A stretch of DNA of 64,000 nucleotides from Acidithiobacillus concretivorus. Its GTDB lineage: Bacteria > Pseudomonadota > Gammaproteobacteria > Acidithiobacillales > Acidithiobacillaceae. The position numbers and the translations under genes are program-made. Shown piece by piece: positions 60,542 to 64,000 of the stretch (the stretch's first letter is position 1; each line of letters begins with the position of its first letter). The stretch spans positions 1 to 64,000 of the forward strand of contig NZ_JABELD010000017.1 of assembly GCF_018853445.1 (NCBI RefSeq), in the 5' to 3' direction. The notes under the pieces are model-generated. The model was not told the DNA's origin, ran no database searches, and saw only the letters and a list, made by a program, of their open reading frames with translations.

Positions 60542-60548
60542 TAATAAA

Positions 60549-63041
60549 ATGAAATCCTGCGAATCCAATACGGCCGCGTTCCTTACTCTCGCCGAAATTG
60601 CGGCTTGGCAAATTCCTCAAGAAAAACCTGGAGTCATCGTTGCAGCTCTACCTGCTTTACAGCGGAGTGGAGTTTGGAAAGTTAGGCAGATCGAGGAATT
60701 ATGGGATTCTATACTACGTCGCTTCCCGATTGGTGCCTTTATCATATCCCCTCCTAACGGTGCGCTGAATCAGCAGAACTTTAAACTTCAGTCCGATCAA
60801 GACGATCTTCCAGAACCGACCCATCTCCTCCTGGATGGTCAGCAGCGTGCCACAGGTATCGCCTTGGGATTCTACGATCTCTGGGGATATGACATTAAGG
60901 AGGCAAAGAGTGTGCTATGGCTGGATTTAGCAGAAGCTCCAAAGAACCGGGAGGTCGAATTTGTATTCCGAGTGGTGACACAAGCACATCCTTGGGGTTA
61001 TAAACGGAGCGAACCGGATGATACTCTTTCCGCCAATCAGGTCCGTACGGCATTACAGGCTTTTCGAGCTGTTAATCAATTTGAAGGTTTGCGGCCTGAG
61101 AGATTCGCGCTCCAGAAAACTTGGCCATGGGATGCGGAAGCCTCAGTACCGATGGCAATGCTCATTGATGCAGTAAAACGAAATCCCGGTGATTCGGCTG
61201 CGGCGAGAGCTGCAGCCTGGAAACGCATCAAGACCTTACCAATGTACGCCGACAATCCAGCTTTTCAAACTGAGGTTGATGGTGGGCAAGTGGTAAGAAA
61301 CTCTCAAAAGGAGATTGAAAAACAATGCCAGAATGTGCGCAAGGCATTCGAGCTGACAGACTCGACACTGTATCACCGACTCGACTTTGTTTTACAGCGA
61401 TTGCAGGAACTCCTGGCCCATAATGGCGGATACCAAGTGCCTGTACTTTCACTCGATTTGGGAAATGCGGCGTATTCACTATGCAATGTTGAGGAAGAAA
61501 CTACGTCTGATGCTTTAACGCCCGACGATGCAGCCAAGAAAGATGCGATAGAACTCCTCTTTGTGCGTGTCAACAGTGCTGGTACGCCTCTTGCTGGTGA
61601 GGAGCTAACCTATTCGCTTCTCAAAGCTGCTTGGCCGGACGCAGCAAAATTTATCGACGGGTTAGACCATAAACCTGCCCAGGCATCACGCATCGCCATG
61701 CTATGCGTGCGGCTGGTCCTCGCCCGTCGACAATTGCACACAAGCCAAGATAAGAAACTGAGTATGCCGCCGGTACAGGGTGTAAATGAGTTTCGTCGTT
61801 TGGTGCGCGACCAGAATCCCCAACATCCAACCTTTTCTGATGATTTAAAATCCTTCATAAAGGATAGCGCGAATGCATTGTTAACAGCCACATGGCAGTT
61901 CTTGGTCGACAGCAAAAAGTCATATACTTTGCTACCTGTAATAGCGGTAGAATTGGCACAGAAATCACCTGATGTTTATTTACTTCTGTTGTGTTGGGCT
62001 GATCGGCTAATGGAAAAAAACATTACTCCGGCGCAGATCAACGAAACGGCGTATCGGCGGACGCTGGGGTTTTTAACGGCGCTGGCCTGGTTTGCCCCTG
62101 ATAAGAGTAAGGCCTGCTCTGCCATCTGGTCTGAGTTACAAGAGAAAATGGATAATGAGAATCTTATCCAATATTTCAACAACACCCGTTTCCAAAATGC
62201 TTGTCGTCTTGATAAGCATTTCAATCTGTGCATGATTCCTCTGCCCTCGGTGAAGGAGCTTAATCTCGCCTGCAGCAGAGGAGTAACGGGGCAGAGGGGA
62301 TGTCGGAACACAATCAGTAGTGTCGACAGTAGCATTTGGAAAGAATGGAATTGGTATACATCATTTACTGACCTCTTAGTGAGAGAGGGGGATATTAAAG
62401 CGAAATGGGCCAAGCAACTCGCACCTGAGGATGGAGCCCCAGACCTTGCCGAATCGACGCTTCAGGTAGCGCGTCGTTTTTTAGATACTCTTTACGACTC
62501 ACATTCTATCCTACTCTATGCACAACGTGACTGGCTGCGAAAATGGTATCCAGATTTTGACCCTTCGCAACCCGAATACATGGAAGACAAGAATAGGCCT
62601 TGGGATTATGACCATATCCATCCGCAGAACTTGTTACGCTCCGATGCTGGTAATTCGCGCCGAAATATTCCTCAAGTAATATGGGATTGGCATGGTTCCA
62701 TTGGAAATCTACGAGCCTGGCCTTTAGAGGCTAACCGTGCGGATAGTGATATAAGCCCCACTCTTAAACTTAAGTCAGTAAATGCTGACGATAAGCGTTA
62801 TAGTGTTAATAATGGACATGAAAAAAGAAACGCATCTTTTGTGCAAGAAAATGCTGAATGGGAACATTGGCAGAATAGCGTACCCATGAGTGATGATGGT
62901 AAATATATTGAGGATAAGCGCTATCTTGCATTAGCAAAGTACCATGATAACAGAAAAGATCTGATCAAAGCCATTGTAGCGCGATTTGTCTCTTTATATC
63001 GGGTTTGGTATGACGAACTTAGGATCGGTGATTTACAGTAA
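60549..63041 (+). CDS. GmrSD-type (DUF262/DUF1524) modification-dependent restriction enzyme
   Basis: An 830-residue single-chain GmrSD-like protein. The N-terminal DUF262 domain contains L-Q-R-S-G-V-W near 37-43 and the D-G-Q-Q-R motif at 96-100, which binds and hydrolyses NTP. The C-terminal part has D-Y-D-H-I-H-P and then I-G-N-L-R-A-W-P, the DUF1524 HNH nuclease signature. Relatives cut glucosylated hydroxymethylcytosine phage DNA. ATG 60549 is chosen although the frame remains open to 60321, because the extension would overlap the zinc-repeat gene. Its own ribosome binding site is weak, so coupling is likely. Confidence 0.9.
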   Translation: MKSCESNTAAFLTLAEIAAWQIPQEKPGVIVAALPALQRSGVWKVRQIEELWDSILRRFPIGAFIISPPNGALNQQNFKLQSDQDDLPEPTHLLLDGQQRATGIALGFYDLWGYDIKEAKSVLWLDLAEAPKNREVEFVFRVVTQAHPWGYKRSEPDDTLSANQVRTALQAFRAVNQFEGLRPERFALQKTWPWDAEASVPMAMLIDAVKRNPGDSAAARAAAWKRIKTLPMYADNPAFQTEVDGGQVVRNSQKEIEKQCQNVRKAFELTDSTLYHRLDFVLQRLQELLAHNGGYQVPVLSLDLGNAAYSLCNVEEETTSDALTPDDAAKKDAIELLFVRVNSAGTPLAGEELTYSLLKAAWPDAAKFIDGLDHKPAQASRIAMLCVRLVLARRQLHTSQDKKLSMPPVQGVNEFRRLVRDQNPQHPTFSDDLKSFIKDSANALLTATWQFLVDSKKSYTLLPVIAVELAQKSPDVYLLLLCWADRLMEKNITPAQINETAYRRTLGFLTALAWFAPDKSKACSAIWSELQEKMDNENLIQYFNNTRFQNACRLDKHFNLCMIPLPSVKELNLACSRGVTGQRGCRNTISSVDSSIWKEWNWYTSFTDLLVREGDIKAKWAKQLAPEDGAPDLAESTLQVARRFLDTLYDSHSILLYAQRDWLRKWYPDFDPSQPEYMEDKNRPWDYDHIHPQNLLRSDAGNSRRNIPQVIWDWHGSIGNLRAWPLEANRADSDISPTLKLKSVNADDKRYSVNNGHEKRNASFVQENAEWEHWQNSVPMSDDGKYIEDKRYLALAKYHDNRKDLIKAIVARFVSLYRVWYDELRIGDLQ

Positions 63042-63377
63042 GCTAACGGCTACTCACCTAATTATTGTGCAACAAAAAACTGCGGAAAAGTGTCATAAAT
63101 TTCTGCAAAAATGCATCTTGCGTAGTTTTTTGTCAAATTTGGCTCTTCCAAATTTAATATGGAAAAAATGCTGGGCGTAATTTGTATTCTCACTCAATCT
63201 ACGCTCTGTAGGTTGTGGCGAAGCTTTGTATCTATTGCCTGGCCAAGATTATTTTTTGGATTTATGTGCTCTGTTTTGACAGAAGGAGGATTTGTGGAAA
63301 GTGGCAAAATCGGCAAGAGGGGGAAGTGCTGTCGCTATTTAAACACGGGCACATGGTTAACGATTGTAGCCATGTAG
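63042..63377. other. Intergenic region downstream of the GmrSD gene
   Basis: About 335 bases with no supported gene. It holds a longer imperfect inverted repeat (AAAAAACTGCG near 63075 and CGTAGTTTTTT near 63121) and the perfect hairpin at 63135-63155. Short plus-strand frames have no ribosome binding site. Confidence 0.4.
63135..63155 (+). terminator. Perfect 8-bp stem hairpin, possible terminator
   Basis: AAATTTGG-CTCTT-CCAAATTT forms a perfect stem-loop about 95 bases after the GmrSD stop. It is AT-rich and the following T-run is short, so termination strength is doubtful. Confidence 0.4.
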
Positions 63378-64000
63378 TTATAATGTAATTGCTATAATGG
63401 GTTCTGACGGGATATAAACAGATAGGTTGTTCCGCCATCTCCCCACACCATTAACGTCGAGGTCTACTCGAATTGGCAGCCAATTGTTTGTGGGCGTACT
63501 GGCGAGAACCTCGACCCCATAGACGCGCTTAACGCACCGAAGTGGGGTATGTTGCTGGTCGTTTGTGAGGTCTGTGTAGGGAATGGCGGCTTGACGGATA
63601 ACCTCAAGTTTCAGGTAGCGGGCAAACCACGGCGACCCGACAAGTAGATTGTAATACTCGGCAAATCGCGTTCCGAAATCTTGGTGAAACGGGCTTTCGC
63701 CCCTCTGGTGTGACAGACACGTCTTCATCTGCTGCGGCAGCGCCTCCAGGCCAGACGTTATAGCCCAATTGCCACCTTGAACCACTAGGTCGTCACTGCC
63801 TGAGAGTGCCCAGCTTTTCGGTAGGTCGGAGGCCCGGATGCGATCTGCGCTCGGGAAAACCGGACACCGAACCATATAGCCACCAGTCGTCTCCCTGGTG
63901 ATAGACGGCTTGTCTCTGAGCCTGCGTCCATCCCCAAGTTCATTCACAAGAACATAACGCTCAATGGCCTTGGTTCGCTCGTATCGCTCGGCGAGCGCGA
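63378..64000 (-). CDS. Hypothetical protein, partial, possibly phage-baseplate-like
   Basis: An open frame of about 207 codons running in from beyond the right edge and stopping at 63378. The visible part includes S-G-L-E-A-L-P-Q-Q-M-K-T-C-L-S, R-G-E-S-P-F-H-Q-D-F-G and Y-N-L-L, which faintly resembles the gp25-like baseplate domain (Q-x-hydrophobic, G-E-x-x-x-x-x-x-F-G). This likeness is weak. A shorter version starting at 63947 is possible, but the frame remains open upstream. Function uncertain. Confidence 0.5.
   Translation of the reverse strand, partial: ALAERYERTKAIERYVLVNELGDGRRLRDKPSITRETTGGYMVRCPVFPSADRIRASDLPKSWALSGSDDLVVQGGNWAITSGLEALPQQMKTCLSHQRGESPFHQDFGTRFAEYYNLLVGSPWFARYLKLEVIRQAAIPYTDLTNDQQHTPLRCVKRVYGVEVLASTPTNNWLPIRVDLDVNGVGRWRNNLSVYIPSEPIIAITL

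Noticed and set aside
60321-60548. N-terminal extension of the GmrSD gene across the zinc-repeat gene
   Set aside because: The extension is an out-of-frame reading of the repeat gene, which itself has a strong AGGAG site and clear repeat structure.
1-64000. CRISPR array or cas genes
   Set aside because: No regularly spaced repeats of 20-40 bases and no Cas-like motifs were seen on either strand.

Overview
The window reads as part of an acidophile-like gammaproteobacterial or Acidithiobacillia chromosome. This is inferred from the bo3-type quinol oxidase operon and gene style; no rRNA or other taxonomic marker is present. Positions 1-7350 are ordinary core genome. A leftward operon cyoA-cyoB-cyoC-cyoD, a heme A synthase-like gene and cyoE (cut by the left edge) encode a heme-copper quinol oxidase and its heme supply. 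Divergent from it lie a PilZ (c-di-GMP binding) gene and a glutathione peroxidase gene.

At about 7373 a short tRNA-Ser-like 3' end is followed by a tyrosine integrase (7568-8752). From there to the right edge the sequence looks like one large, mosaic genomic island dominated by defence, toxin-antitoxin and mobile-element genes. No right border is visible.

Island layout: (a) 8812-10485, a NERD-nuclease/UvrD-like helicase; (b) 10770-19300, a tightly coupled leftward operon of two dynamin-like GTPases, a tail-anchored protein with an internal duplication, a HerA-like ATPase, an LHH-family HNH nuclease and a SUKH immunity protein, which is the best candidate for an undescribed system; (c) 19418-22060, three tiny ORFs, then a WYL regulator with a zinc-ribbon partner and a 199-aa protein; (d) 22404-23032, an AbrB-type antitoxin with a chimeric PIN/HTH gene; (e) 23152-29034, a replication-like module (AlpA regulator, family A DNA polymerase, Dam-type methylase); (f) 29151-32998, debris including an IS3 transposase fragment, an intact RES-Xre toxin-antitoxin pair, an AP2-like DNA-binding protein and a P-loop kinase; (g) 33045-38972, an H-NS-like protein, an EcsC protein and a three-gene envelope cluster; (h) 39122-50909, a composite leftward defence block (SIR2-like, SNF2 helicase, HNH nuclease, membrane protein, type III Mod and Res); (i) 51006-53821, an Mrr-type membrane nuclease, a UPF0145 pseudogene, an hsdR stump and a superinfection-immunity-like protein; (j) 54035-59823, three metallophosphoesterases, a P-loop kinase-like protein and an AAA+ ATPase; (k) 60284-63041, a triple zinc-knuckle repeat protein coupled to a GmrSD-type restriction enzyme; (l) a partial gene running off the right edge.

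Most island genes are on the minus strand and are organised in short operons with ATGA overlaps. Several genes are broken or truncated, which fits repeated turnover of cargo. All assignments come from reading motifs and gene order; no database search was run.
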